The notes beneath the pieces are model-generated. The model searched no databases and was not told the DNA's origin. It worked only from the letters and a program-made list of their open reading frames with translations. A DNA stretch of 64,000 nt. Origin: Streptomyces verrucosisporus. GTDB lineage: Bacteria > Actinomycetota > Actinomycetes > Streptomycetales > Streptomycetaceae. Each line of letters opens with the position of its first letter. Position 1 is the first letter of the stretch. The translations under genes were made by a program, and so were the position numbers. Of the stretch, positions 1 through 7,742 are shown piece by piece. The DNA is taken from positions 124,001 to 188,000 of the forward strand of contig NZ_JADEYH010000007.1 of assembly GCF_017114865.1 (NCBI RefSeq), read 5' to 3'.

Positions 1-1
1 C

Positions 2-217
2 GCGGCCGAGGTGCACCGCACCGGGCTGGTCGAGTCCGACTCCCACGCCCACCAGGCGGGCAGCGAGATCCTCGTCGGCCTGGTCGACCGGCTGCTCGCC
101 GTCTGGGACGGGAAACCGGCGCGCGGCTACGGAGGCACGGCGGACGTGGTGGCCTACGCCCGCCGCACCGGCGTCCCCGTCCGGGTGCTGTGGCCCGAGG
201 GCGCCTCCCGGGACTGA
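2..217 (+). CDS. SLOG-like hypothetical protein, C-terminal part
   Basis: The gene runs in from the left edge of the window, so only the last 71 residues are visible. They include a stretch reading VWDGKPARGYGGTADVVAYA followed by a VPVRVLWPEGA-type end. This pattern of a glycine-rich loop after a short acidic strand is what Rossmann-like nucleotide-binding proteins of the SLOG/LOG kind show at their C-terminus, and similar short proteins are common in Streptomyces. The missing N-terminal part prevents a firm family call. The next gene starts 42 bases later on the same strand. Confidence 0.6.
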   Translation, partial: AAEVHRTGLVESDSHAHQAGSEILVGLVDRLLAVWDGKPARGYGGTADVVAYARRTGVPVRVLWPEGASRD

Positions 218-259
218 CGGCGTTGCCGCGTCGCCCGGTTCGGCGGAAGAATCCGTGGA

Positions 260-904
260 ATGCGTGATCGACTGTGGTTACCGGCCGGGCTGTGCCTGCG
301 TCCGTGGGCGCTGTCCGATGCCCCCGCCGTACTGGAGGCGTTCGCGGAACCGGTGATGAGGCGGCAGGCCGACGCGCCCGTCGCCACGGCGGCGGAGACC
401 GAGCAGTGGATCCGGCGGCGACGGGACCAGTGGCAGCATGGAGTGGCCTACGGCTTCGCCGTCGCCGACGGCGGCGACACGGCTCTGGGCTGTGTCGCGG
501 TGGGCGGCGTCAACGCGCAGCACAGTACCGGTTGGGTCTCCTACTGGACCACCGCCGCCGCCCGTGGCAGGGGCGTGGCGGCCCACGGCTGCCGGGCGCT
601 GGCCGACTGGTGCTTCACCGACCTTGGCCTGTTCCGCCTGGAGTTGGGGCACCGCACCGACAACCCGGCCTCCTGTCGCGTGGCCCGCGCGGCGGGGTTC
701 GCACCCGAGGGTCTGCAACGGCGAAAGCTCGCCTACGACGGCGTCCGCTACGACGTCGAGCTGCACGCACGGCTGGCGACGGACCCGCACCCGGAGCAGC
801 AGGAGCACGAGGTGCGCATCAGCCGCCATTTCGAGCGTGCGCGCAAGTGGGGTGCTGTCGAGGATGCCGAGCGTCTGCATGACGCGGAGAAGCGCGACCG
901 GTGA
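260..904 (+). CDS. GNAT family N-acetyltransferase (RimJ/RimL-like)
   Basis: The 214-residue protein has the GNAT fold order: an N-terminal LRPWALSDAPAV strand-helix, a central WVSYWTTAAARGRGVAA acetyl-CoA loop (residues about 93-109) with the R-G-x-G-V/A signature, and a C-terminal NPASCRVARAAGF helix that is typical of RimJ/RimL-like enzymes acting on protein N-termini or small amines. The substrate cannot be read from the sequence. The last 40 residues are charged and look disordered. Codon 7 (278-280) is TTA, the rare leucine codon read only by the bldA tRNA in Streptomyces, so translation may be limited to late growth. A strong hairpin follows the stop. Confidence 0.88.
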   Translation: MRDRLWLPAGLCLRPWALSDAPAVLEAFAEPVMRRQADAPVATAAETEQWIRRRRDQWQHGVAYGFAVADGGDTALGCVAVGGVNAQHSTGWVSYWTTAAARGRGVAAHGCRALADWCFTDLGLFRLELGHRTDNPASCRVARAAGFAPEGLQRRKLAYDGVRYDVELHARLATDPHPEQQEHEVRISRHFERARKWGAVEDAERLHDAEKRDR

Positions 905-939
905 ACTTCCCCTGACCTGTCCGGCCGCGCACAAGAAGG

Positions 940-980
940 CCGTGTGTCCCCGGACCGCCCAGCGGTCCGGGGACACACGG
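940..980. terminator. Bidirectional hairpin terminator
   Basis: A perfect 18-bp stem (CCGTGTGTCCCCGGACCG and its complement) with a 5-base loop lies between the convergent acetyltransferase and quinone oxidoreductase genes. It has no U-tract, as is usual in high-GC actinomycetes, and can serve both strands. Confidence 0.85.
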
Positions 981-1005
981 CGCCGGCGGGTGGGCCGGCA
1001 ACGGC

Positions 1006-1998
1006 TCAGGGCTGGATGACGACGCGGCCGGTGGTGGTGCCGTCGGCGACGCGCTGGACGGCGTCGGCCGCGCCCTCCATCGGTACGCGCTCGCTCACCA
1101 GCGGCTTGACCGCGCCCTGTTCGGCGAGCCTGGTCAGTTCCTCGTGGCAGGCGCGGACGGCGGCCGGGTCATGGGTGTTGTACAGGCCCCAGTGCAGGCC
1201 CAGGATGGCGTAGTTCTTCACCAGGGCGTGGTTGAGGCCGGGGCTGGGGATGGCGCCGCTGGCGAAGCCGACGACCACGATCCGCCCCTCGAAGGCGACG
1301 CACTTGGTGGAGGCGGTGTACGCGTCGCCGCCGACGGGGTCGTAGACGACGTCCGCGCCGTGGCCGCCGGTGGCCTCCTTGATCGCCTGGGCCAGGCCCT
1401 TGACGCCGTCGACCGCGCGCCGGTCGATCACCGTCTCGCAGCCCAGCTCCCGGGCCACCGCGGCCTTCTCGGGGCCGCCGACGACGCCGATCACCTTCGC
1501 GCCCGCGGCCCTGCCGAGCTGGACGGCGGCGCTGCCCACTCCCCCAGCGGCGGCGTGGACCAGCAGCGTCTCGCCGGCCTGGAGGCGGGCGCGGCGGTGG
1601 AGGCCGAACCAGCCGGTCTGGTAGCCGATGTGGAGGGCGGCGGCCTCGGCGTCGTCCAGCGCCTTCGGCGCGGGGGCGCAGTGGGCCTCGTCGACCGCCA
1701 CCAGTTCGGCGAAGGCGCCGTGGGGCAGGTCGGGCTGGGCGATGACGCGGGTGCCGGTGGCGGTGGAGGCGCCCTCTCCGGCCGCCACGACCTCGCCGCA
1801 CAGCTCCACGCCGGGGGTGAAGGGCAGCGGGGGGCGTACCTGGTAGTGGCCGCGGCACAGCAGCGCGTCGGGGAAGTTGACGTTCGCCGCCCGTACGCGC
1901 AGCAGGAGGCGGCCGGGGCCCGGCTCGGGGTCCGGGACCTCATCCAGCCGCATCACCTCGCGCGGTTCGCCGTTGCTGTGGACGCGCCATGCCTTCAC
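1006..1998 (-). CDS. Zinc-free MDR quinone oxidoreductase (NADPH:quinone reductase-like)
   Basis: The 330-residue protein is a medium-chain dehydrogenase/reductase. It shows the N-terminal GroES-like part with VNFPDALLCRGHYQ and PGVELCGEV, then the nucleotide-binding signature AAAGGVGSAAVQL near residues 147-159. The cysteine cluster and catalytic ligands of zinc alcohol dehydrogenases are absent, which places it with NADPH:quinone or crotonyl/acryloyl-type reductases. It is the last gene of a probable SDR-TetR-oxidoreductase operon on the minus strand, 99 bases after the TetR stop. That context suggests reduction of an alpha,beta-unsaturated or quinone intermediate of the same catabolic route. 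The exact substrate is unknown. Confidence 0.85.
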   Translation of the reverse strand: MKAWRVHSNGEPREVMRLDEVPDPEPGPGRLLLRVRAANVNFPDALLCRGHYQVRPPLPFTPGVELCGEVVAAGEGASTATGTRVIAQPDLPHGAFAELVAVDEAHCAPAPKALDDAEAAALHIGYQTGWFGLHRRARLQAGETLLVHAAAGGVGSAAVQLGRAAGAKVIGVVGGPEKAAVARELGCETVIDRRAVDGVKGLAQAIKEATGGHGADVVYDPVGGDAYTASTKCVAFEGRIVVVGFASGAIPSPGLNHALVKNYAILGLHWGLYNTHDPAAVRACHEELTRLAEQGAVKPLVSERVPMEGAADAVQRVADGTTTGRVVIQP

Positions 1999-2097
1999 TG
2001 AGGCCTCCGCCTTGGGTAGTGGGTCGTGTGGGGTCGTGGGTGGTTCCGGTTCTCCGGGGATCCGTGAGGCGCCGGGTTCGCGGGGCGAGTTGGGGGG

Positions 2098-2706
2098 CTA
2101 CGGCCGCAGGGCCCGCAGCAGCAGGTCCGCCAGGTGGTCGGCGACCTCCTGCGGGGTCATGCGCCCGCCGGGCCGGTACCAGGTGCTGAGGTGGTGGACG
2201 GAGCCGAAGTGGTAGTCCACCACCAGGTCGGCCGGGGTGGCGGTGGAGAAGACTCCCGCCTTCTGCCCCTCCTCGATCAGGGCGCGGAACCGCTCGTGGT
2301 AGCGGCGGCGTTCGGAGCGCACCTGCTTCTGCTTGTCCTCGCTGAGCTGGTGCATGGAGCGGAAGAAGATCGAGGCGTCGTCGAGGTTGTCGATGGTGGT
2401 GACGACGACGTCGGCGGCGGCGTCGCGCAGCCGCCGCTCCACGGGGGCGTCGGAGGAGGCGAAGGCGTCCAGCCGCTCCTGCTGCAGGCGCAGCACCCGG
2501 CCGTAGATCTCGTGCAGCAGGTCGTCCTTGGATCCGAAGTAGTGGTAGAGGGCGCCCTTGGTGACGCCCGCCGCCTCGACGATCTCCTGGACGGAGGTGC
2601 GGTCGTAGCCGCGGTCGGCGAACAGCCGGGTGGCGGCGGCCAGCAGCCGCTGCGGGACAGGCTGGGTGGGGGCGTCGTCCTGCCGCTGGTTCGCCGGGCT
2701 CGTCAT
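2098..2706 (-). CDS. TetR family regulator (KstR2/FadR-like)
   Basis: The 202-residue protein has a TetR helix-turn-helix at about residues 25-65 (LFADRGYDRTSVQEIVEAAG then KGALYHYFGSKDDLL). The C-terminal ligand domain ends in an STWYRPGG motif, as in TetR regulators of CoA-thioester catabolism. The ATG at 2706 was chosen over longer readings because an AGGAGGA Shine-Dalgarno lies just upstream and the protein then has family length. It sits 26 bases after the SDR gene, inside the same operon, and may bind the site at 3595-3610 upstream of that operon. The ligand is probably an acyl-CoA, which is inference. Confidence 0.88.
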   Translation of the reverse strand: MTSPANQRQDDAPTQPVPQRLLAAATRLFADRGYDRTSVQEIVEAAGVTKGALYHYFGSKDDLLHEIYGRVLRLQQERLDAFASSDAPVERRLRDAAADVVVTTIDNLDDASIFFRSMHQLSEDKQKQVRSERRRYHERFRALIEEGQKAGVFSTATPADLVVDYHFGSVHHLSTWYRPGGRMTPQEVADHLADLLLRALRP

Positions 2707-2732
2707 GGCGGTTCCTCCTGCTGCTCGTGGCC

Positions 2733-3512
2733 TTACCGGACCTGCTGGTCCCGCTGGATTGTCTCCAGCTTCCGCTGCACATGATTCATGCCGTCCAGCC
2801 ACTTGTCGGTGTCGGATGCGCGCGCGACGGCGTAGCGGGCGGCCTCCGGGTGCGGCAGGACCAGGAAGCGTCCGGCGTCGACGGCCTCCAGGGTGGCGCG
2901 GGCGACGTCCTCCGGCTCGATGGCGGTGGGCCTGAGCACCAGGTCGCCTGCGGTGGAGGCGGAGGCGAGCATGTCGGTGCGCACGCCCTGCGGGCACACG
3001 GCGTGGACATCGATCCCGCGGTGGCGGTAGGTGAGCGACAGCCACTCGGCGAAGGCGAGGGCGGCGTGCTTGGAGACGCTGTAGGGCGCGGAGCCGACCA
3101 TGGTGAGCATTCCGGCGGCCGAGACGGTGGCGACGAAGCGGCCGCGGCCGCGCTCAAGCCACTCGGGCAGCAGTTCGCGCGCCGCCCGGACGTGGGCCAT
3201 GACGTTGACGTCCCAGGCGGCGTCCCAGACGGCGTCCTCGGCCTCGGGGCCGCCGGCCGGGGCGACGCCGGCGTTGGCGCAGAAGACGTCGATGCCACCG
3301 CCGAGGGCCTCGCGGGCGGCGGGGACGATCCCCGAGGCGTCGCCGGGCACCGCCGTGGCACCGATCTCCCGCGCGACGGCCTCGGCCTTGCCGGCGTCGA
3401 GGTCGTTGACGACGACCCTGGCGCCGCGTTCGGCGAAGGCGCGGGCGAGGGCGGCGCCGATGCCGCCGCCCGCTCCGGTCACCACGACGCCCGAGTCCCT
3501 CAGGTCCTCCAT
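2733..3512 (-). CDS. SDR family NAD(P)-dependent oxidoreductase
   Basis: The 259-residue protein is a classical short-chain dehydrogenase. The cofactor motif VTGAGGGIGAAL is at residues 10-21, the CANAG strand follows, and the catalytic Ser and Y-S-V-S-K (YxxxK) lie in the VSAAGMLTMVGSAPYSVSK region. The aspartate after the second strand (VVVNDLDAG) favours NAD over NADP. The start at 3512 was preferred to an upstream in-frame ATG because AAGGGTGG precedes it and the SDR fold begins at once. It heads a minus-strand operon with the TetR gene and the quinone oxidoreductase. The substrate is unknown, likely a hydroxyacyl or secondary alcohol intermediate. Confidence 0.9.
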   Translation of the reverse strand: MEDLRDSGVVVTGAGGGIGAALARAFAERGARVVVNDLDAGKAEAVAREIGATAVPGDASGIVPAAREALGGGIDVFCANAGVAPAGGPEAEDAVWDAAWDVNVMAHVRAARELLPEWLERGRGRFVATVSAAGMLTMVGSAPYSVSKHAALAFAEWLSLTYRHRGIDVHAVCPQGVRTDMLASASTAGDLVLRPTAIEPEDVARATLEAVDAGRFLVLPHPEAARYAVARASDTDKWLDGMNHVQRKLETIQRDQQVR

Positions 3513-3594
3513 GTGCCCACCCTTCGTCTCGTTCCGGTCGCCGGCGGTGGCCTCTTCCGGCCCGCTCCCGGTGGTCCACGGATTTCCTGCACAG

Positions 3595-3610
3595 ACTAAC
3601 CAGTCGGTAT
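3595..3610. promoter_or_regulatory. Putative TetR operator (ATACCGACTGG type)
   Basis: On the minus strand this reads ATACCGACTGGTTAGT. It lies 83 bases upstream of the SDR start and in the divergent region with the next plus-strand gene. Two close relatives stand at 12843-12858 and 26122-26137, each upstream of a redox gene. The best candidate to bind it is the TetR protein of the same operon. Confidence 0.5.
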
Positions 3611-3707
3611 GTGGCATCGGAAGATTCGGGGGCACACGGATCCATTGGAGGGTCCGGTACGTCCCAGCGATGACGGCTGTGGTCGATTACGTCGGAGGTG
3701 GTACGCG

Positions 3708-4244
3708 TTGGCCGGTTTCAATGCCCTGGCGGAACAGGTCCGTGATCCCGGGAGAGACCCGTCCCAGCGCAGGCAGGCCCTGCGCAAGTGCCTGGAGCGC
3801 TTCGCCCCCTACGGGCATCGCGCCACCTGGCACCACCTGTGCGCCCGCGCGGGCATCTCCCCCGACGACCGCAGCCCCGATCCGGAGCGGCTGATGGCCG
3901 CCCTGGAGGAGTTGGAGGAGGCCCGGGAGGTGTGGCTGGCGTACGAACGCGACTTCGCGCGGCGGCGCAGGGAGCAGAAGCACCTCGGCGTCCGGCAGCC
4001 GCCGGGCGACGCCTGGCACCGCCGGTGCTGGGGCGGTCGCGGGCTGCTGCCCGTGGAGGACCCCGGCGCCGCGCCGCCCGCCCCGCTGGCGGAGGTGCTG
4101 CGGCGGCTGGTCCATGAGGCGGAGGCGCGCGAGGCGCGGCGTGCGGCGCAGGCGATGCACAGCGCCGAGCAGTCCCTGCGGTCCCGTCGGCCGGGCGCGG
4201 TGGCGCACGGCGGCGGCACGGGAAGGATGGCGGTCAGCGGCTGA
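3708..4244 (+). CDS. Conserved hypothetical protein, Streptomyces-type
   Basis: The 178-residue protein is not recognised as a named family. It begins AGFNALAEQVRDPGRDP, continues with a conserved-looking helical segment FAPYGHRATWHHLCARAGI, and then has charged helices with an LEELEEAREVWLAYERDFA stretch; no membrane segment or signal is present. The TTG at 3708 was chosen because GGAGGT stands nine bases upstream, whereas the earlier in-frame codons lack a ribosome site and precede a region that does not look coding. It is transcribed divergently from the SDR operon. The Arg/Ala-rich tail is probably disordered. Confidence 0.7.
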   Translation: MAGFNALAEQVRDPGRDPSQRRQALRKCLERFAPYGHRATWHHLCARAGISPDDRSPDPERLMAALEELEEAREVWLAYERDFARRRREQKHLGVRQPPGDAWHRRCWGGRGLLPVEDPGAAPPAPLAEVLRRLVHEAEAREARRAAQAMHSAEQSLRSRRPGAVAHGGGTGRMAVSG

Positions 4245-4290
4245 CACCCGCGTTCGGCGCGGGCGCGGCCCTGGCGGCGCGGTGGAGCAT

Positions 4291-4339
4291 GACGCGTCAC
4301 GGTGGGTCCCGGATCTTCCGGGGCCCGCCGTGACGCGTC
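4291..4339 (+). terminator. Hairpin terminator
   Basis: A 12-bp arm GACGCGTCACGG pairs with CCGTGACGCGTC, extended by a partly paired inner GGG/CCC stem. It follows the hypothetical gene by 46 bases and separates it from the maoC promoter. Confidence 0.7.
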
Positions 4340-4395
4340 GTGCACGCGGGGGAAGCACCCGGCCGTTGACAGGCCCGACACCCCCGAGCATGCTG

Positions 4396-4409
4396 AGCAA
4401 GCGCTTAGT
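4396..4409. promoter_or_regulatory. Putative TetR operator AGCAAGCGCTTAGT
   Basis: This 14-base site, with the self-complementary core AAGCGCTT, lies 66 bases upstream of the MaoC start. The same 14 bases occur in reverse at 26096-26109, before an acyl-CoA dehydrogenase operon, and a near copy is at 5752-5768 before the neighbouring TetR gene. It resembles the KstR2-type half-site arrangement CAAGnnCTTG. Confidence 0.6.
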
Positions 4410-4422
4410 AGCGTGTGCCGAC

Positions 4423-4446
4423 ACACGGACACACGGACACACGGAC
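4423..4446 (+). repeat. Three tandem copies of ACACGGAC
   Basis: An 8-base unit is repeated three times without change between the putative operator and the maoC ribosome-binding site. It lies in the probable 5-prime leader. No role is evident. Confidence 0.75.
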
Positions 4447-4475
4447 ACCACGCATGGTTGGGGAGGCGAGCTTCG

Positions 4476-4940
4476 ATGGCGGAGCCCCGGGTTTTCACAT
4501 CGGTCGACGAGCTGAAGGCCGCTGTCGGCGAGGAGTTGGGCACCAGCGACTGGCTGGAGGTCGACCAGAAGCGGATCGACCTGTTCGCGGACGCGACAGG
4601 CGACCACCAGTGGATCCACGTCGATCCGGAGAAGGCCGCCGCCGGCCCGTTCGGCACGACCATCGCGCACGGCTATCTGACGCTCTCGCTGCTGCCGGTG
4701 CTGGTACCGCAGCTCATCAGCGTCGAGGGCGTGCGCATGGGCATCAACTACGGCGTGAACAAGGTCCGCTTCCCCTCCCCGCTGCCGGTCGGCTCGCGGG
4801 TGCGCGCGACCGCGCGGATCACGGAGGTCTCCGAGGTGGGCGAGGGCTGCGTTCAGCTCGCCTCACTGGTGACGGTCGAGCGTGAGGGCGGGGAGAAGCC
4901 GGTGTGTGTCGCGGAGAGCGTCGTGCGCTACTACCTGTGA
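4476..4940 (+). CDS. MaoC family hydratase (R-specific enoyl-CoA hydratase-like)
   Basis: The 154-residue protein has a single hot-dog fold. The hydratase motif with its catalytic Asp and His is visible as ADATGDHQWIHVDPEKAAAG (residues about 33-52), followed by the IAHGYLTLSLLP helix. Length and sequence match small MaoC proteins of the Rv0130/HtdZ kind that hydrate 2-enoyl-CoA to the R-3-hydroxyacyl-CoA. The ATG at 4476 follows GGGAGGCG; the longer reading would cross the terminator and operator. It faces the TetR gene convergently, and the 14-base operator upstream links it to the acyl-CoA dehydrogenases at 24-26 kb. Confidence 0.9.
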   Translation: MAEPRVFTSVDELKAAVGEELGTSDWLEVDQKRIDLFADATGDHQWIHVDPEKAAAGPFGTTIAHGYLTLSLLPVLVPQLISVEGVRMGINYGVNKVRFPSPLPVGSRVRATARITEVSEVGEGCVQLASLVTVEREGGEKPVCVAESVVRYYL

Positions 4941-4962
4941 CACCCGCCGCCGTCCGCCGGGC

Positions 4963-5703
4963 TCACACGCCCCGGCCGGCCCCGCCCGCGGTTCCGTCGG
5001 CGGGACCGGCCGGGGCGCCGACCATCCTCAGCACCAGTCCGGCGTAGAGCTCGCCGATCTCCTCGGGTGTGCGCGCGCCGCCGGAGCGGAACCAGCGGGC
5101 GACGTCGACGCAGAGCGAGAGCACGGCCAGGGCCGTGCCCCGGGTGTCGGGGACGGTGAAGTCCCCGGCGGCCACTCCGTCCTCCAGGATGCCGCGCAGG
5201 ATCTCCTCGCTGCGCCGCCGCAGGGCGACGATCTCGGCGTAGTGCTCCTCGGCCAGCGCGTTCAGCTCGTACTGCACCACCCGGGCCGTGGTGTGGCGCT
5301 CGGCGTGCCAGCGCACGAAGGCGCGTACCGCGGCGGCGAGCCGGTCGGCGGGGGTCACCGCGCTGTTGCCGGCCTCGGTGAGGATGCGCACCGAGCGCTC
5401 GTGGCCGACCCGGCTGATCTGGTAGAGCAGTTCTTCCTTGGTGCGGTAGTGGATGTAGAGGGCGGCGGGGCTCATTCCGGCGCGGGAGGCGATGTCCCGG
5501 GTGGTGGTGGCGTGGAAGCCGCGCTCGGCGAAGGCCTCGACGGCCGCCAGCAGCAGCCGGCGGGCGGCGTCGGGGGCCACCTCGCCCCAGGAGTCGTCGG
5601 GCTCTCCGGCGCCGTCCGCGGCGTTCCCCGCCGCGTTCTCGGTGTCCGCGGCGTCCATGGTGTCCGCGCTCTCCACGGACTCCGCTCCCGTCTCCGCAGC
5701 CAT
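4963..5703 (-). CDS. TetR family regulator of fatty acyl-CoA genes
   Basis: The 246-residue protein has an acidic Glu/Asp/Ala-rich N-terminal extension of about 35 residues, then a TetR helix-turn-helix (AFAERGFHATTTRDIASRAG and AALYIHYRTKEELLYQI) and a long ligand domain. The ATG at 5703 is used; a GTG two codons upstream is possible. Near copies of one palindromic site flank it: at 5752 before its own start and at 4396 before maoC, which fits autoregulation and repression of the hydratase. An identical distant site suggests that it also controls the acyl-CoA dehydrogenase pair. The ligand is likely an acyl-CoA, by analogy only. Confidence 0.88.
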   Translation of the reverse strand: MAAETGAESVESADTMDAADTENAAGNAADGAGEPDDSWGEVAPDAARRLLLAAVEAFAERGFHATTTRDIASRAGMSPAALYIHYRTKEELLYQISRVGHERSVRILTEAGNSAVTPADRLAAAVRAFVRWHAERHTTARVVQYELNALAEEHYAEIVALRRRSEEILRGILEDGVAAGDFTVPDTRGTALAVLSLCVDVARWFRSGGARTPEEIGELYAGLVLRMVGAPAGPADGTAGGAGRGV

Positions 5704-5751
5704 CAGCACCTCGCCCGTTCGTTACACCGGGCGAACACCATACAACGGCCG

Positions 5752-5768
5752 CTGAGCAGCCGCTTAGG
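5752..5768. promoter_or_regulatory. Putative autoregulatory TetR operator
   Basis: The sequence CTGAGCAGCCGCTTAGG matches the maoC site CTGAGCAAGCGCTTAGT at all but three positions. It lies about 50 bases upstream of the TetR start, where it would overlap the promoter. Confidence 0.5.
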
Positions 5769-5801
5769 GAGCTGGGGTGCTCAGGACACCCCGGAGGACC
5801 G

Positions 5802-6962
5802 TCAGAACGCCGACACCCCGGTCAGCGACCGGCCGATGAGCAGCTTGTGGATCTGGCTGGTGCCCTCGTACAGGGTCATCACGCGGGCGTCGCGCAGCAG
5901 CTTGCCGACGGGGTACTCGTCGATGTAGCCGTAGCCGCCGAAGACCTGGAGGGCGTTGTTGGCGGCGCGCACGGCGGCCTCGGAGGCGTAGAGCTTGGCG
6001 ACGGAGGACTCGGTGGCGAAGGGCAGGCCCCGGTCGATGTGGTCGGCCACGCGCCAGGTCAGCAGCCGGGCGGCGTCGACGTCCACGGAGATGTCGCTGA
6101 TCAGCTCCTGGACGAGCTGGTGGCGGGCGATGGGCTTGCCGAACTGCTCGCGCTCGGCGGCGTAGGAGACGGCCGCGTCCAGCGCCGCCTGGGCAATGCC
6201 GACACAGCCGGCCGCCACCGACATGCGCCCCTTGGCGAGGGCGGACATGGCGACGGAGAATCCCTTGCCCTCCTCGGCGATGCGGCAGTCGTCGGGGACG
6301 CGGACGCCGTCGAGCACCAGCTCGGCGGTGGCCTGGCCGCGCAGGCCGAGTTTGCCGTGGATCTCCCGGCGGGTCAGGCCGGGGGTGTCGGTGGGGACGA
6401 GGAAGGCGGTGATCCCCCTGTGGCCGGGCTCGGCGCCGGTACGGGCGAAGAGCAGCACCACGTCGGCCCAGGTGCCGTTGGTGATGAACATCTTGGTGCC
6501 GTCGATGATCCAGTCGCCGCCGGGGCCGCCGTCGCGGCGGGCGCGGGTGGTGAGATTGGCTGCGTCGGAGCCGGTGCCCGGCTCGGTCAGGCCGAAGCAG
6601 CCGATCGCCTCGCCGGCGCACAGGCCCGGCAGCCACCGGCGCTTGTGCTCCTCGCTCCCCCAGGCGGCGATCGTCTTGGCGACCAGGCCGAGGGAGACCG
6701 ACAGCACCCCGCGCACGGCGGAGTCCCCGCGCCCCAGCTCCTCGGTGACCAGGCAGTACGCCAGGTGGTCGCCGCCGGACCCGCCGTACTCCTCGTCGAT
6801 GGTCAGGCCCAGAAATCCCAGGTCGCCCAGGGACTTCACCACGGACCGGTCGATGCTCTCGGCGCGGTCCCACTCGGCGGTGTGCGGGACGATCTCCCGG
6901 TCGACGAACTCCTTGGCGAGCTGCCGTACGGCAGCCTGCTCCTGAGACAGCTCCAGATCCAT
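5802..6962 (-). CDS. Acyl-CoA dehydrogenase
   Basis: The 386-residue protein has full acyl-CoA dehydrogenase length. FAD-binding segments CFGLTEPGTGSDAA and MFITNGTWAD are in the middle domain, REQFGKPIARHQLVQ is in the C-terminal helical domain, and the catalytic base is the Glu of LYEGTSQIHK near the end, as in short/medium-chain enzymes. The ATG at 6962 has almost no ribosome site, and a perfect operator ends nine bases upstream, so the transcript may be leaderless or very short. It is divergent from a TetR gene and probably repressed by it. It would oxidise a short or branched acyl-CoA formed by the neighbouring alcohol and aldehyde dehydrogenases. Confidence 0.92.
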   Translation of the reverse strand: MDLELSQEQAAVRQLAKEFVDREIVPHTAEWDRAESIDRSVVKSLGDLGFLGLTIDEEYGGSGGDHLAYCLVTEELGRGDSAVRGVLSVSLGLVAKTIAAWGSEEHKRRWLPGLCAGEAIGCFGLTEPGTGSDAANLTTRARRDGGPGGDWIIDGTKMFITNGTWADVVLLFARTGAEPGHRGITAFLVPTDTPGLTRREIHGKLGLRGQATAELVLDGVRVPDDCRIAEEGKGFSVAMSALAKGRMSVAAGCVGIAQAALDAAVSYAAEREQFGKPIARHQLVQELISDISVDVDAARLLTWRVADHIDRGLPFATESSVAKLYASEAAVRAANNALQVFGGYGYIDEYPVGKLLRDARVMTLYEGTSQIHKLLIGRSLTGVSAF

Positions 6963-6970
6963 ACCCAATA

Positions 6971-6987
6971 AACTAGCAGCGCTAGTT
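6971..6987. promoter_or_regulatory. TetR operator AACTAGC-agc-GCTAGTT
   Basis: A perfect 7-bp inverted repeat with a 3-base spacer stands in the short divergent region between the acyl-CoA dehydrogenase and the TetR gene at 7029. The same core is repeated, with longer arms, at 10352-10380 before the aldehyde dehydrogenase. Confidence 0.8.
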
Positions 6988-7028
6988 GCAGCTTCACAGA
7001 TACCGGACGAGACCCGAGGATGTGATCC

Positions 7029-7709
7029 GTGGCACGCCCACGTACCCCCCTGCTGAGCCGCGAGCGGATCGTGGCGGCGGCGCTCGCGCTGGTGGACGGC
7101 GAGGGCCTGCCCGCGGTGTCCACCCGCAGACTCGCCGCCGAGCTGGGCGTCAGCGGCCCGTCGCTGTACAACCACTTCCGCACCAAGGACGAGATCCTGG
7201 ACGCGGTGGCCGACGCGGTGTGCGCCGATGTCGACCTGTCGATGTTCGAGAACGGCACCGACTGGCGCGAGGCGCTGGTGGCCTGGGCCCGCTCCTACCG
7301 GGCGGCGCTCAGCGCGCACCCCAACATCGTCCCGTACCTGGCGCAGGGACCGGGCCGGCGCCCCAGCCAGCTGCGGATGGCCGACGCCGTCTACGGCGCG
7401 ATGCTGGACGCCGGGTGGCCGCGCGCCCACGCGACCCGCATCGGCGCGCTGATGCGGTACTTCGTGGCCGGCTCCGCGCTGGGCTCCTTCGCCCGCGGCT
7501 TCGTCGACGACGCGGCGCTGTACGAGCGCGACTACCCGCATCTGGACCAGGCCCATCTGCTGGCCGAGCACCAGCAGCGCGTCGACGAGGGCGCCTTCGA
7601 GACGGGCCTGCGAGCCCTCGTCGACGGGCTGGCGCTCCGGTTCCCGGACCGGGGGCGGCCCGGGGAGGCGGAGGACGGCGAGGTGCGGGAGAGCCAGGGC
7701 GTGCTGTGA
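7029..7709 (+). CDS. TetR family regulator (TetR/AcrR with C-terminal TetR_C-like domain)
   Basis: The 226-residue protein starts with MARPRTPLLSRERIVAAALA and a helix-turn-helix (STRRLAAELGVSGPSLYNHFRTKDEIL, residues about 30-55). The rest is an all-helical ligand domain. The GTG at 7029 follows GAGGATGTG. It is divergently transcribed from the acyl-CoA dehydrogenase and has a perfect palindrome between them. An extended copy of the palindrome covers the aldehyde dehydrogenase promoter. The simplest model is a local repressor of the acyl-CoA dehydrogenase and aldehyde dehydrogenase genes released by a pathway metabolite. The tail of about 20 residues is charged and probably disordered. Confidence 0.9.
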   Translation: MARPRTPLLSRERIVAAALALVDGEGLPAVSTRRLAAELGVSGPSLYNHFRTKDEILDAVADAVCADVDLSMFENGTDWREALVAWARSYRAALSAHPNIVPYLAQGPGRRPSQLRMADAVYGAMLDAGWPRAHATRIGALMRYFVAGSALGSFARGFVDDAALYERDYPHLDQAHLLAEHQQRVDEGAFETGLRALVDGLALRFPDRGRPGEAEDGEVRESQGVL

Positions 7710-7742
7710 AAGTCCCGTCTGCGGGGCGGCGCCATGCACGCC

